Source: Paenibacillus sp. FSL R5-0912 (lineage in GTDB: Bacteria > Bacillota > Bacilli > Paenibacillales > Paenibacillaceae). Taken from it: a stretch of 64,000 bases of DNA. The notes under the pieces were generated by a model. The model was not told where the DNA came from and searched no databases. It saw nothing but the letters and a program-made list of their open reading frames with translations. Positions 16,615 through 25,135 of this stretch are shown here, piece by piece (the stretch's first letter is position 1; the number at the start of each line of letters is the position of its first letter). Location: positions 5,580,001 to 5,644,000 of the forward strand of contig NZ_CP009282.1 of assembly GCF_000758605.1 (NCBI RefSeq), given 5' to 3'. Position numbers and translations under genes: made by a program.

Positions 16615-17754
16615 TTACTTACCAGAAGCGGCCAGAATAGCATTCGCTTCCTCCAAGATAAGATTCACCGCTGCTTCTGCTTGTTCGGTAAAGAGGACAT
16701 GAATATGAAATTTCTGTTCCAGTTCAAGCTTGCGGGCCAATCGTTGTTCAAGGGGATAGATCTCATAATGCCCATAAGAGGTTTCAAGCTTATCCGGCAG
16801 CAGCAGGGCAATCGGCCGCCTGGAGTAGATTCTTAAGATTTCAATCGCATCAAGTATAGCGCTGTCATCATCATAACCGGCAATCAGCAGAACATACTCC
16901 GGATCAAATGTCCGCAGCATCGCGTATCGCAGAGAATTGAAAGCAATATTCATTGTGGGGAGAATGGAGCTTTGCCCCGCCATAACGATCCAATCGCTGC
17001 CACTCTGCTGGGCTTGATGAATAACAGTATCGATATAATACGGGTACTGCTCCAACGGACGGTGCGCCAGGAATTTGAAGATATCCCCTTCAGGCTGCCC
17101 GAACAGGAATCCGGTTGGCTCTGTGATAAAGGCTGTAGCCGGAATGCCCAGCGCTCCGAACTGCCGATAGAGATTCATCTGCACGGTAAACTTGCCAATG
17201 CACCCCCGTGTAGCAAAAATACCCACTCTCTTAATCGTTCTGGGGCGGGCGAACATCAAGGCTTCCTTCTCAAACTGTCCCAGATAGCACTCAATATCTG
17301 TTCCGCCCGTGCTGTAACGCTCATCCATCTCCTGAAAGAGCTGCTCCTGAGGACTGTGAACCACATCGATTTTTAATTGCTGCTCTGCCATCCAGTTCAG
17401 GGTATCCCTGTCATAAATTTCATGAACACTGACTACCCTTAAGCCCCGGCCAGAAGCATACAAGACCAATTTCCGCCATAATTCCGCCAGATCATGCTCA
17501 GCGAATACACCTTTGTTCCCCCCAAAAGTAGTGCCGGGATCATTGAGAATCAGAGTGTCCGCATCCTTCAGACCAGCTTCCATAGACGAATGAATAAGAA
17601 TTCCCGAATGCTTCCCGTCCACCTGCTCTCCGGCATCTTGTCCGTCTTCCTGCACGAAGTCGATCACCGACACAATGTCCACGCTCAACAGGTCACGAAA
17701 GCGAAGCAGACCCTGCGTGATTTTATTGAAGGGATACAGGACAACCCTTTCCAT
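16615..17754 (-). CDS. DUF1611-like P-loop protein, copy 2
   Basis: A 379-residue cytoplasmic protein, paralogous to its upstream neighbour. The N-terminal Rossmann-like half (FRDLLSVDIVSVIDF, ADTLILNDPGTTFGGN, LRVVSVHEI) and the C-terminal P-loop half resemble DUF1611 family proteins. The loop ATRGCIGKFT at residues 181-190 matches the family's GTDCxVGKMT nucleotide-binding loop, and AGQSSILP matches its EGQGSLxHP motif. DUF1611 includes DgcN, an N-acyltransferase of D-glutamate metabolism, but most members are uncharacterised, so only nucleotide (or CoA) binding is predicted. An in-frame ATG lies upstream, but GGAGG lies 8 bases before the ATG at 17754, and the paralogue starts at the same residue. 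Confidence 0.72.
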   Translation of the reverse strand: MERVVLYPFNKITQGLLRFRDLLSVDIVSVIDFVQEDGQDAGEQVDGKHSGILIHSSMEAGLKDADTLILNDPGTTFGGNKGVFAEHDLAELWRKLVLYASGRGLRVVSVHEIYDRDTLNWMAEQQLKIDVVHSPQEQLFQEMDERYSTGGTDIECYLGQFEKEALMFARPRTIKRVGIFATRGCIGKFTVQMNLYRQFGALGIPATAFITEPTGFLFGQPEGDIFKFLAHRPLEQYPYYIDTVIHQAQQSGSDWIVMAGQSSILPTMNIAFNSLRYAMLRTFDPEYVLLIAGYDDDSAILDAIEILRIYSRRPIALLLPDKLETSYGHYEIYPLEQRLARKLELEQKFHIHVLFTEQAEAAVNLILEEANAILAASGK

Positions 17755-17774
17755 GTTCACCGCCTCCGCCCGGA

Positions 17775-18917
17775 TCATAATTTGACAGTCTTCTTATAGC
17801 CAGCCAGCTTGGCAGCCAATCTGCCAATGTCCAGCACCGATTCAACATTCTCGGCTGCAAACCGGCTGCGGATCTCTTCCTTGCGCTGTTCTATTTCTTC
17901 CGGGGTCTTCGAGATGTATTCTCCGAAATCAACTTCGTATTTATCCGGAATCAGAATGGCAAACGGCCGGCTGCTATTGCCGTAAACGCGAAGAATATCG
18001 AGGCTGTCTCTAATCTGCTCATCATCATCGTAGCCTGCGATCAGGATCGTCAAATCGGGCTGTAAAGCGCGCAAATAGGAGACCTTGGTCGCTGCAATCA
18101 CGAAATTCTCATTCGGAAGCAAGGAGCCTTGACCTGACAGCAGGACGTAATCACAGCCTTCCCTCTCTGCTTCCCGGACTGCCGCGTGAATGTAATACGG
18201 ATATTGGCTCAGCGGCTTATTGGCAATAAATTTCATTATATCGCCGCCCGGTTGATTGAAGAGTGCGGCTGTGGGCTCGGTTATAATCGCCTGGACCTTC
18301 TCTCCTGCCTGCTTAAGCGCCCGGAATAATGACATTTGGGCAGTGAATTTCCCGAGGCATCCTCTTGTTGCGAATATACCTACCTTGCATATATTGCGGT
18401 TATAAGCGGTTATTTGTACGTCCATTTCAAAATAAGATAAGTAAGTGGCTATTTCATCTCCAGGGGAAGGAAAAACATATTCTGTATGAAGCCGGCGCTG
18501 CAGACTTGCGGGGATTTGAGGCAGAATTTCAATCATGATTCCATTCTCGAGCAGCCATTCCAGGGTCGGACGGTCAATGATTTCGTGCACACTGATGATC
18601 CGCAGCTTGTGCTCATGGGCAGAGACAACGAGCATTCTCCACAGCTGGCTGAGCTTATGCTCACCGTACACACCCTCGTTATTTCCGAAGGAAGTTCCTG
18701 GATCATTCAGAATAAGAGTATCCGCTAAGCCAAATACCTCTTCAAAATTGTCCGTGACCGGAATGCCCGCCGCACGCCCTTCCACCAGCTCTGCTGCATC
18801 TTTGCCCTTATGCAGGACAAAATCAACAACCGCTCTTACTGTAAAATCCGTTAGATCCCTGAACCTGATGATCCCTTGCGTAATCTTATTGAAGGGATAC
18901 AACACTACATTGTCCAT
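17775..18917 (-). CDS. DUF1611-like P-loop protein, copy 1 (first gene of the seven-gene operon)
   Basis: A 380-residue protein, the same length and layout as copy 2. It starts MDNVVLYPFNKITQG, and its P-loop ATRGCLGKFT spans residues 183-192. SGQGSLLPNE and a PDLTILIAGYDDDEQ segment complete the DUF1611-like C-terminal half. Divergence from copy 2 is spread along the sequence, so the duplication is old and a heteromeric pair is possible (inference). The start at 18917 has GGGAGG 9 bases upstream, and an in-frame ATG at 18959 has none. A LacI-type operator candidate lies 51-64 bases upstream of the start codon, where it could overlap the promoter. Confidence 0.72.
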   Translation of the reverse strand: MDNVVLYPFNKITQGIIRFRDLTDFTVRAVVDFVLHKGKDAAELVEGRAAGIPVTDNFEEVFGLADTLILNDPGTSFGNNEGVYGEHKLSQLWRMLVVSAHEHKLRIISVHEIIDRPTLEWLLENGIMIEILPQIPASLQRRLHTEYVFPSPGDEIATYLSYFEMDVQITAYNRNICKVGIFATRGCLGKFTAQMSLFRALKQAGEKVQAIITEPTAALFNQPGGDIMKFIANKPLSQYPYYIHAAVREAEREGCDYVLLSGQGSLLPNENFVIAATKVSYLRALQPDLTILIAGYDDDEQIRDSLDILRVYGNSSRPFAILIPDKYEVDFGEYISKTPEEIEQRKEEIRSRFAAENVESVLDIGRLAAKLAGYKKTVKL

Positions 18918-18967
18918 ACATAACCGCCTCCCAATAATAGAGTAAAGAATAGACAACAATCGGTAGA

Positions 18968-18981
18968 CTTAACCGATTAAG
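18968..18981. promoter_or_regulatory. LacI-type operator candidate, site 1 (before the seven-gene operon)
   Basis: CTTAACCGATTAAG is a 14-bp near-perfect palindrome with a central CG, typical of LacI-family operators. It lies in the divergent promoter region between the P-loop operon and the LacI-type gene. The same pattern, CTTAANCGNTTAAG, recurs at 20045-20058. An overlapping inverted repeat AATCGGT/ACCGATT runs from 18958 to 18978. Confidence 0.65.
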
Positions 18982-19116
18982 CTGATACTACAATATTTTA
19001 CATATTATATCAACAACAAGAAATAAAAGGTTTATTATGACACATCACATCCAGGATTGACGACTGATCCAGCTAATGTTAATCTTTAGGAAATCAACAG
19101 ACAGGAGATTGGTGCG

Positions 19117-20028
19117 TTGAAAAAAACGACTATGAAGGACATCGCCATCCGTGCTAACGTATCCGTTGCCACCGTAAGCTATGTGCTGAATCGTGTGGAT
19201 AATCAGACCATTCCTGAGAAGACGCGCCGCCAGATTATGGAACTGGCTAAAGAGCTCCGCTATATTCCAAACTTAGCAGCCCGCTCACTGGCAAATCAAA
19301 AAACCGGTCTGATAGGTGTATTGGTCCACAAATCCAAGTCATTGCCCTACTGGAAGCTGCATGCCCAGCTCGCCTTCATTCATGCTTTGGAGCAGCGGCT
19401 TACAGCGGCCGGTTATCATACGCTCCTCTATTCTCTGGATACCGACACCCCTTCGCTGGATATTATCGTTGAACGCAAGCTGGAAGCCGTGTTCCTCATT
19501 GATGCACAAGATAATTCCTTCTACTCGATCTCCAGACACTTTGTGGAAGGCATCCCCCTGATTCTGATCGACAGCATGATAGAGGATAAGCTTTTCAAGC
19601 AGGTGGTGTTTAATTTCCGATCAGCGCTTGAAAAAGCTCTTCCCGAAGATCTGTCGCAGGTCTGCTTGATTTTGGAGGGCTTTAATAATTCGCTCCTCAC
19701 CCGCTATATCCGCAGCAGTGTTCCTCTGGCTGAGGATGCCGTATTTGAGATCCATGAACTTCAGGATTTGCTTCCGGCCATGGAGCACCACCGCTTCAAG
19801 CAGGCAATTGTGATCAATGAATTCATTGGCAGCTACGTGGAGAAGTCTGGAAAGTTCGAGCATCTTACGGTCATCTGCACAAGTAATTCCCCGGAAATGC
19901 TGGGTGAAGATGTGAAGAAGATTGTTTTTCAAGGAGATAAAGCGGAGGTTGCCTATGAACTCATGCAAGAGCTATTGCACCATCCGGACTACTCCGAGCA
20001 AGTGAATAACTGTTATTATGTCGACTAA
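19117..20028 (+). CDS. LacI/GalR-family transcriptional regulator
   Basis: A 303-residue repressor-type protein, shorter than the usual ~330. The N-terminal helix-turn-helix MKDIAIRANVSVATVSYVLN and hinge helix (LRYIPNLAARSLA) are clear. The effector domain (about 60-300) is a shortened periplasmic-binding-protein fold in which the usual sugar-binding residues cannot be traced. The TTG start has AGGAG 9 bases upstream. It sits between two copies of CTTAANCGNTTAAG, one before the divergent seven-gene operon and one before the MFS gene that follows by 47 bases, so it most likely represses both (inference). Confidence 0.85.
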   Translation: MKKTTMKDIAIRANVSVATVSYVLNRVDNQTIPEKTRRQIMELAKELRYIPNLAARSLANQKTGLIGVLVHKSKSLPYWKLHAQLAFIHALEQRLTAAGYHTLLYSLDTDTPSLDIIVERKLEAVFLIDAQDNSFYSISRHFVEGIPLILIDSMIEDKLFKQVVFNFRSALEKALPEDLSQVCLILEGFNNSLLTRYIRSSVPLAEDAVFEIHELQDLLPAMEHHRFKQAIVINEFIGSYVEKSGKFEHLTVICTSNSPEMLGEDVKKIVFQGDKAEVAYELMQELLHHPDYSEQVNNCYYVD

Positions 20029-20044
20029 TTTTTTTGAGGGTTAA

Positions 20045-20058
20045 CTTAAGCGTTTAAG
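20045..20058. promoter_or_regulatory. LacI-type operator candidate, site 2 (before the MFS exporter)
   Basis: CTTAAGCGTTTAAG, embedded in the 18-bp near-palindrome AACTTAAGCGTTTAAGTT (20043-20060), has a central CG and lies immediately before the AAAGGAG site of the MFS gene. Bound repressor here could block a promoter or act as a roadblock between the regulator and the transporter. Confidence 0.7.
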
Positions 20059-20075
20059 TTGAAAGGAGAGTAACT

Positions 20076-21341
20076 ATGCCAGAACCCGTTATAGCCAGCC
20101 AGGCGGCCCCTGCGGTACACTCCTATCCAAAACTGTGGGCCAACAAAAAATTCATGCTGCTGCTCTGCTCCTTTTCCATTTCCCTGTTCGGCAATACCTT
20201 TCACAGTATCGCTCTCAGTCTCTGGGTGCTTCAGACCACCGGCAGTGCCAAGCTGGTGGCTGTACTGACGGTCATTAATCTGTTGCTCAGCTCGCTGCTC
20301 GGATCCATTGGAGGAACGTTTGCAGATCGGATCAACCGCAGAACAATCATGCTGGTCACGGATCTGATCAGCTGCATACTGGTAGTAACGCTCGCCCTGG
20401 TCCTCTCTCTCTCTTCCGCTTCCTTCATTATCGTAGCCCTGCTTACTGCGTTGACTACTGTATCTGCCCTGTTCCAGTCCCCCGCCTACCAGTCCTCCAT
20501 TATCACCGTGGTTGGCAAAGAGCATGTCCAGCAAGCCGTAGGCATGCTTAACCTGTCAGAGAATATTTGCCGGACAGTTGGCTTTTCCATGGGCGGAATC
20601 TTTGTAGCGAGCTTCGGTGCGGCGGATGCCATTTTATTCGATGGAGTCACGTTTCTGGTCTCCTTCCTGCTGGTTCTTGCTGTCCGTTCCCTTCCCGTGC
20701 CGACACGCGTGAATTCCGAGCCCGGGCAGAAGAGGAATTTTATTCAGGACCTTGGGGAGGGCATACGGTATATCTGGAAATTCCCTTTTGCCAAGGCCGT
20801 CATCATTATGCTTCCGACGCTCACTCTATTCTTCATGCCCTCGCTGATGCTGACCCAGGTTATGGCCGTCAACGTATGGAAGGCAAGCCCGTTCCAGTTC
20901 GGACTCATGGAAGCTTGTATCCCGCTCGGCTATATGATCGGCTCAGGCATAATTATGATCCTGGGCTCCAGAATCAGACGGAGAGGATTATTTATTATGA
21001 GCGGCCTGTTCTGTCTGGGCCCGATGTACATCCTGTTATCATTCATCCCTTCTGCGGCCACAGCCATTCCTATCATTCTCCTGATTGGATTCATGTTCTC
21101 GTTCTGCACGCTGCTGATCAATATCATCCTCAGGCTGGAAATATCGGAAGAGATTCAGGGCCGGGTCTTCGGAGTACTTGGGTCGATTATGAGTGTCGCT
21201 CCGTCGATCGGTCTAACTCTTGTCTCCTACCTCTCGGATTATTTCAGCCCGGGTCCTGTCATGGGTTCCATTGGTCTGCTGCTGTTCCTGTTCGCCTTAT
21301 ATGCTTCCACCAAGCTCAAGATCATTCGGGATTATAAATAA
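20076..21341 (+). CDS. MFS transporter, EntS-like drug/siderophore exporter family
   Basis: A 421-residue integral membrane protein with about 12 hydrophobic segments. The loop between segments 2 and 3 carries the MFS-type GGTFADRINRRTIM motif, and the sequence best resembles the MFS_3/EntS group, whose known members export siderophores or drugs. GAAAGGAG lies 7 bases before the ATG. It follows the LacI-type regulator closely and has its own operator-like palindrome, linking it to the divergent glycosyl/enolpyruvyl cluster, so it is a candidate exporter of that product. It converges with and overlaps the end of the regulator at 21322 by 20 bases. Confidence 0.85.
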   Translation: MPEPVIASQAAPAVHSYPKLWANKKFMLLLCSFSISLFGNTFHSIALSLWVLQTTGSAKLVAVLTVINLLLSSLLGSIGGTFADRINRRTIMLVTDLISCILVVTLALVLSLSSASFIIVALLTALTTVSALFQSPAYQSSIITVVGKEHVQQAVGMLNLSENICRTVGFSMGGIFVASFGAADAILFDGVTFLVSFLLVLAVRSLPVPTRVNSEPGQKRNFIQDLGEGIRYIWKFPFAKAVIIMLPTLTLFFMPSLMLTQVMAVNVWKASPFQFGLMEACIPLGYMIGSGIIMILGSRIRRRGLFIMSGLFCLGPMYILLSFIPSAATAIPIILLIGFMFSFCTLLINIILRLEISEEIQGRVFGVLGSIMSVAPSIGLTLVSYLSDYFSPGPVMGSIGLLLFLFALYASTKLKIIRDYK

Positions 21342-22722
21342 AATTCCGCAGCACTTCTTCCATTTTCTTCAGTTTTCTGTAAATAACCGAGCGGTCCACA
21401 TTTAATTTCTTTGCCGCTTCTGTACCGTTTCCATAACAATCCTTCAGCACTTTTACAATATAACGTCCCTCTGCTACTGCAGTGAAATCCTTCAGCGCAG
21501 ACAGGTGATGTTTGTTCTTGGCTATGAAGTGGTCGATTGCAAACCAGTCCGCTACCTGATCCTCTTCCTCCTGGCTAATTCCCATGTATTCCGTAACCAC
21601 AAGCCGTTCGATATAATTCCTCAGCTCTCTCGCATTCCCGTGCCAGGGCTGACTCAGCATCTTCTCAAACTCTTCCGCACTTAAGACATATTTCTTCCCG
21701 TACATTTGATTGAAGCTGGCGATATAACTGGAGATTAGTCCTACAAGGTCCAGCTTGCGGTTACGGAGCGGAGGAATATGAATCGGGATCACATTAATCC
21801 TGTAATACAGATCTTCGCGGAATAGCCCTTTCTTCACCATACTCCACAGATCCCGGTTCGTAGCTGAGATCACACGGCAATGGACCGGTATATTCACGAT
21901 GCCGCCGACGCGTCTTACTTCATTATTCTCCAGAACCCGCAGTAGCTTGGCTTGCATCTCAAGCGGCAAATCCGCTATTTCATCCAGAAAAAGAACCCCG
22001 CCACTCGCAATTTCAATCATGCCCGCCTTCACTTCCGTCTGTCCTTCCATGACTCCTTTTTCGTATCCAAACAATTCATATTCGAATAGAGCCGGAGCAA
22101 TAGCTGCGCAATTAATCGCAATGAAGGGCCCCTTCCACTTTTCACTTCTTAGATGAATATATTTGGCTATTACCTCTTTACCGGTCCCGGATTCACCATA
22201 GATTAACACTTTACTGTCGTAGGACGCGATCTGGTTGCAGACTTTAATGATCTGTTTCATGGCCAGGCTTTCAGCTACAATCCCTTTGCCTTCCCCCGCT
22301 GCTGCTTCACCGAGCTGCTTGTTGATCTGCTGGGTTACAGGTACATTTGCTTCATAATAGGCGTGCTCCTGCTTGAATTCATTAGAAGTGGTGACTACCA
22401 GCTGCACCTCCCCATCCTTATCCAGAATAGGAATCGCTGTTGAGAAGATATGAAATCCTCTTGAGGTGATGACATTCTTCGAAACCTTTTGTTTACTTTG
22501 AATGGCCTCCATCGTAATTGAATGAGGATAATAGCCGGCCTTCACCAAGTCCTGGACATTCGCCTTCAGCAGCTCCTCCAATTGAACTCCGATGGTTAAA
22601 GCGGTAAATTCATTGGAGATTAATATATTTCCGTGTGGATCGGTAACAAATAAAGTGGACGGCAGCTCTTCCATAATTTCGTCTATCGTACGTTTACCTG
22701 ATTTTTTATTTCTTTTGGTCAA
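21322..22722 (-). CDS. AAA+ enhancer-binding-type activator (PAS, AAA+, Fis-type HTH) with degenerate GAFTGA loop
   Basis: A 466-residue regulator. A PAS-like sensor domain covers about 15-120, a sigma-54 activator AAA+ domain about 148-385 and a Fis-type helix-turn-helix about 420-460 (GNGTEAAKKLNVDRSVIYRKLKKM). The Walker A motif is GESGTGKE (176-183) and Walker B is GGVLFLDEI. The sigma-54 contact loop, normally GAFTGA, reads GVMEGQ (223-228), so open-complex formation with sigma-54 is doubtful; TyrR-type proteins also lack the motif and work with the housekeeping sigma. The start is a TTG with only a weak AGGA upstream. It lies behind the terminator of the CoA-transferase operon, its likely target. 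Confidence 0.85.
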   Translation of the reverse strand: MTKRNKKSGKRTIDEIMEELPSTLFVTDPHGNILISNEFTALTIGVQLEELLKANVQDLVKAGYYPHSITMEAIQSKQKVSKNVITSRGFHIFSTAIPILDKDGEVQLVVTTSNEFKQEHAYYEANVPVTQQINKQLGEAAAGEGKGIVAESLAMKQIIKVCNQIASYDSKVLIYGESGTGKEVIAKYIHLRSEKWKGPFIAINCAAIAPALFEYELFGYEKGVMEGQTEVKAGMIEIASGGVLFLDEIADLPLEMQAKLLRVLENNEVRRVGGIVNIPVHCRVISATNRDLWSMVKKGLFREDLYYRINVIPIHIPPLRNRKLDLVGLISSYIASFNQMYGKKYVLSAEEFEKMLSQPWHGNARELRNYIERLVVTEYMGISQEEEDQVADWFAIDHFIAKNKHHLSALKDFTAVAEGRYIVKVLKDCYGNGTEAAKKLNVDRSVIYRKLKKMEEVLRNFIYNPE

Positions 22723-22770
22723 ATTTATCAGTCCTATACTATTATAGTAACGCTTACATCCTTATATAGA

Positions 22771-22814
22771 AAAAAGCCAAACGATATCATTACGTAAATG
22801 ATACCACTTGGCTT
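22771..22814 (-). terminator. Rho-independent terminator of the CoA-transferase/OFA/FabK operon
   Basis: Read on the minus strand, AAGCCAAGTGGTATCATT pairs with AATGATATCGTTTGGCTT around a short loop, followed by six T. It lies between the fabK-like stop and the activator gene. Confidence 0.92.
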
Positions 22815-22830
22815 ATGATATGACACTTTA

Positions 22831-23790
22831 TTATGCGCCTACAACTGATAATGGCCCCAGCTGTAAATGTCCCAGCTTCCCGAGGGTTTCCTGCGCCTCT
22901 TCGAACATAGTGGTAATCATCTCTTCAACCGTAGTAATCTTATTCACCATCCCGCAAATCTGTCCAGCCATTACGGAGCCCGTATCTGTATCTCCTTCAA
23001 ATACGGCCCGGCGCAAAGATCCGAGGCTTAATTTCTCCAGCTCTTCGCGCGAAGCCTTCTCATTCTCAAGTCTCAGGAATTCAGCAATCATACTATTCTT
23101 GATGCTTCTTACAGGACCGCCCAGGCTGCGGCCAGTCACCGTTGTGCTAGTGTCATCTGCAGCAATGACGGCTTGTTTGAAGTTCTCGTGAGTAGGGCAT
23201 TCCACTGTAGCCAGGAACCGGGTTCCAACCTGAACACCCTGTGCTCCGAGTGCAAATGCAGCCGCGATGCCACGGCCATCCGCAATCCCGCCGGCTCCGA
23301 TTACCGGAATCGACACTGCACTGGCGACTTGAGGCAGAAGAGCCATCGTCGTGGTTTCACCCACATGTCCGCCTGCTTCGGTTCCCTCGGCAACAATTGC
23401 ATCCACACCTAAGGCTTCCATTTTCTTGGCGATTTTGACCGAAGGAACTACCGGAATAACGATAATGCCATGCTCTTTGAGCGTCTTCATGTATGGAGCA
23501 GGCGTGCCTGCACCTGTGGTCACAATCTTCACGCCTTCTTCGATAATGACCTCAATAAGCTCAGGGATATTGTTCATCATCAGCATCAAATTTACAGCGA
23601 AGGGTTTATCGGTGCTTGCTTTCACCTTACGGATCTCATCACGAAGACGGTCCGCGGTAAATCCGCCTGAACCGATAATGCCCAGCCCTCCCGCATTGGA
23701 CACAGCACCTACCAGAGGAGAAACTGCGATTTGAGCCATGCCCCCCTGAAAAATCGGATATTTAATCCCTAATAATTGTGTAATCGACAT
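22831..23790 (-). CDS. fabK: FabK-type FMN-dependent enoyl-ACP reductase / nitronate monooxygenase-like flavoprotein
   Basis: A 319-residue TIM-barrel flavoprotein. It tracks pneumococcal FabK closely: YPIFQGGMA near the start, SNAGGLGIIG, KPFAVNLMLM, EGVKIVTTGAGTP, IPVVPSV, the EAGGHVG motif with His142, PVIGAGGIADG and VQVGTRF. FabK uses FMN and NAD(P)H to reduce trans-2-enoyl-ACP; the related nitronate monooxygenases share the fold, so activity on an enoyl-CoA or another substrate is possible. An ATG lies 15 bases upstream in frame, but GGAGG is 8 bases before the ATG at 23790. It is last in an operon with a CoA-transferase and an OFA-type transporter rather than in a fatty-acid synthesis operon. 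Confidence 0.82.
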   Translation of the reverse strand: MSITQLLGIKYPIFQGGMAQIAVSPLVGAVSNAGGLGIIGSGGFTADRLRDEIRKVKASTDKPFAVNLMLMMNNIPELIEVIIEEGVKIVTTGAGTPAPYMKTLKEHGIIVIPVVPSVKIAKKMEALGVDAIVAEGTEAGGHVGETTTMALLPQVASAVSIPVIGAGGIADGRGIAAAFALGAQGVQVGTRFLATVECPTHENFKQAVIAADDTSTTVTGRSLGGPVRSIKNSMIAEFLRLENEKASREELEKLSLGSLRRAVFEGDTDTGSVMAGQICGMVNKITTVEEMITTMFEEAQETLGKLGHLQLGPLSVVGA

Positions 23791-23856
23791 TGTGTTAACC
23801 TCCATTTATATTGTTCGTTAATGTAACTTAGTTATTCATTAATGTAACTCAGTTTC

Positions 23857-25095
23857 TTAAGCGGCTTGGGTAACTTCAGGCTGCGGCGGCTGTTGTTTAT
23901 CCATTGCTTTGTACACAAAGGTTAGGGCAAAGCCCACCAAAGAGATCACCAGCGCGATGTAAAAAGCATTCGTGAACATTCCGTCATTGGCTGCTGCCAC
24001 TTTACCGGCAATTCTCGGTCCGAAGAAGGCAGCTCCTGAATAACCGATAAAGGTTACACCATAGTTGACACCGTAATATTTCATCCCGAATTTCTCGCCG
24101 ACAATCGAAGGGAAGATGCCCATGGTTCCGCCGAAGCACAAGCCAATGCCTGCGATGGCTACCGCAAATCCGGCGATGGATGTCGATAATGCTATTGTCA
24201 GCATCATGGCCGCAATGACCAGATAGATCATGAGCAGACATTTTACCCGGCCGATTTTGTCGGATACAGCGCCCCAGAATACACGGCCGATGCAGTTACT
24301 GAGTGAGTACAGACTTACATATAGTGCTGCGGCTGCGGCGGAGAGGCCAAACATCTTCTGTCCGATGACAGACGCATTGGCGGTTACCATCATGCCTGAC
24401 AGGGCACCGATTAGGAACAGGCAGGCGATGACATAGAAAAGCGGCTTCTTGATCATTTCATGCCACTGTACATTCACGCCGCCCTTGGCAGCTCCGGCAG
24501 CCGGAGGCGTCCAGCCCTCAGGGGCATAACCGGCCGGTGCAGGTCTAACGAGCAGACCCAGGCTCAGAATAATTACCAGGAAGACGGCACCGAGCATGAT
24601 CAATGCCGGCTGGACACCCTGACCGCTGATTAACGCGTTGGCTATAGGTGCGATAACAATGGTTCCGCCGCCGTAGCCCGCTGTAACAATTCCTGCAGCC
24701 AGGCCTCTTTTATCCGGAAAGAGCTTCACACTGTTGCCGATGGTCGAGGAATATACGATCCCCTGGCCGATCCCGGTAATAACACCGTAAGTGATATACA
24801 GCATCCAGGGCGCGGTTGCGAGTCCCGATAGAATGAAGCCGATCCCGAACATGGCTCCGCCAATAAAGATAGCCTTCCTCGCTCCCCCTTTATCGACCAG
24901 CTTCCCTCCCAGAATCATTGGAATTGGAGAGATTGCTGCATTGATCGTAAAAGCCATCATAATATCCGGCATCGAAACATCAAACACTTTGGTTAATGGA
25001 AGGGCGAAAATACTGAATGCGTATATTGCACCTACACAGATATTAATAATGGCCGATGCGATCAGTATCCTCCAGCGGTTTAACTGAATATTCAT
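23857..25095 (-). CDS. OFA-family MFS transporter (oxalate/formate antiporter-like)
   Basis: A 412-residue protein with 12 hydrophobic segments. The N-terminal NRWRILIASAIINICVGAIYAFSIFALPL and VITGIGQGIVYSS segments are typical of the oxalate:formate antiporter family, whose members carry small mono- and dicarboxylates. The frame is open to 25173, but AAAGGGA lies 7 bases before the ATG at 25095 and the sequence before it is not membrane-like, so 25095 is chosen. It follows the CoA-transferase by 40 bases and precedes the FabK-like gene by 66, suggesting it imports the acid that the transferase activates. Confidence 0.87.
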   Translation of the reverse strand: MNIQLNRWRILIASAIINICVGAIYAFSIFALPLTKVFDVSMPDIMMAFTINAAISPIPMILGGKLVDKGGARKAIFIGGAMFGIGFILSGLATAPWMLYITYGVITGIGQGIVYSSTIGNSVKLFPDKRGLAAGIVTAGYGGGTIVIAPIANALISGQGVQPALIMLGAVFLVIILSLGLLVRPAPAGYAPEGWTPPAAGAAKGGVNVQWHEMIKKPLFYVIACLFLIGALSGMMVTANASVIGQKMFGLSAAAAALYVSLYSLSNCIGRVFWGAVSDKIGRVKCLLMIYLVIAAMMLTIALSTSIAGFAVAIAGIGLCFGGTMGIFPSIVGEKFGMKYYGVNYGVTFIGYSGAAFFGPRIAGKVAAANDGMFTNAFYIALVISLVGFALTFVYKAMDKQQPPQPEVTQAA

Positions 25096-25135
25096 GAGAT
25101 CATCCCTTTTCATAGTGTATTGAAGCATTGATAGA

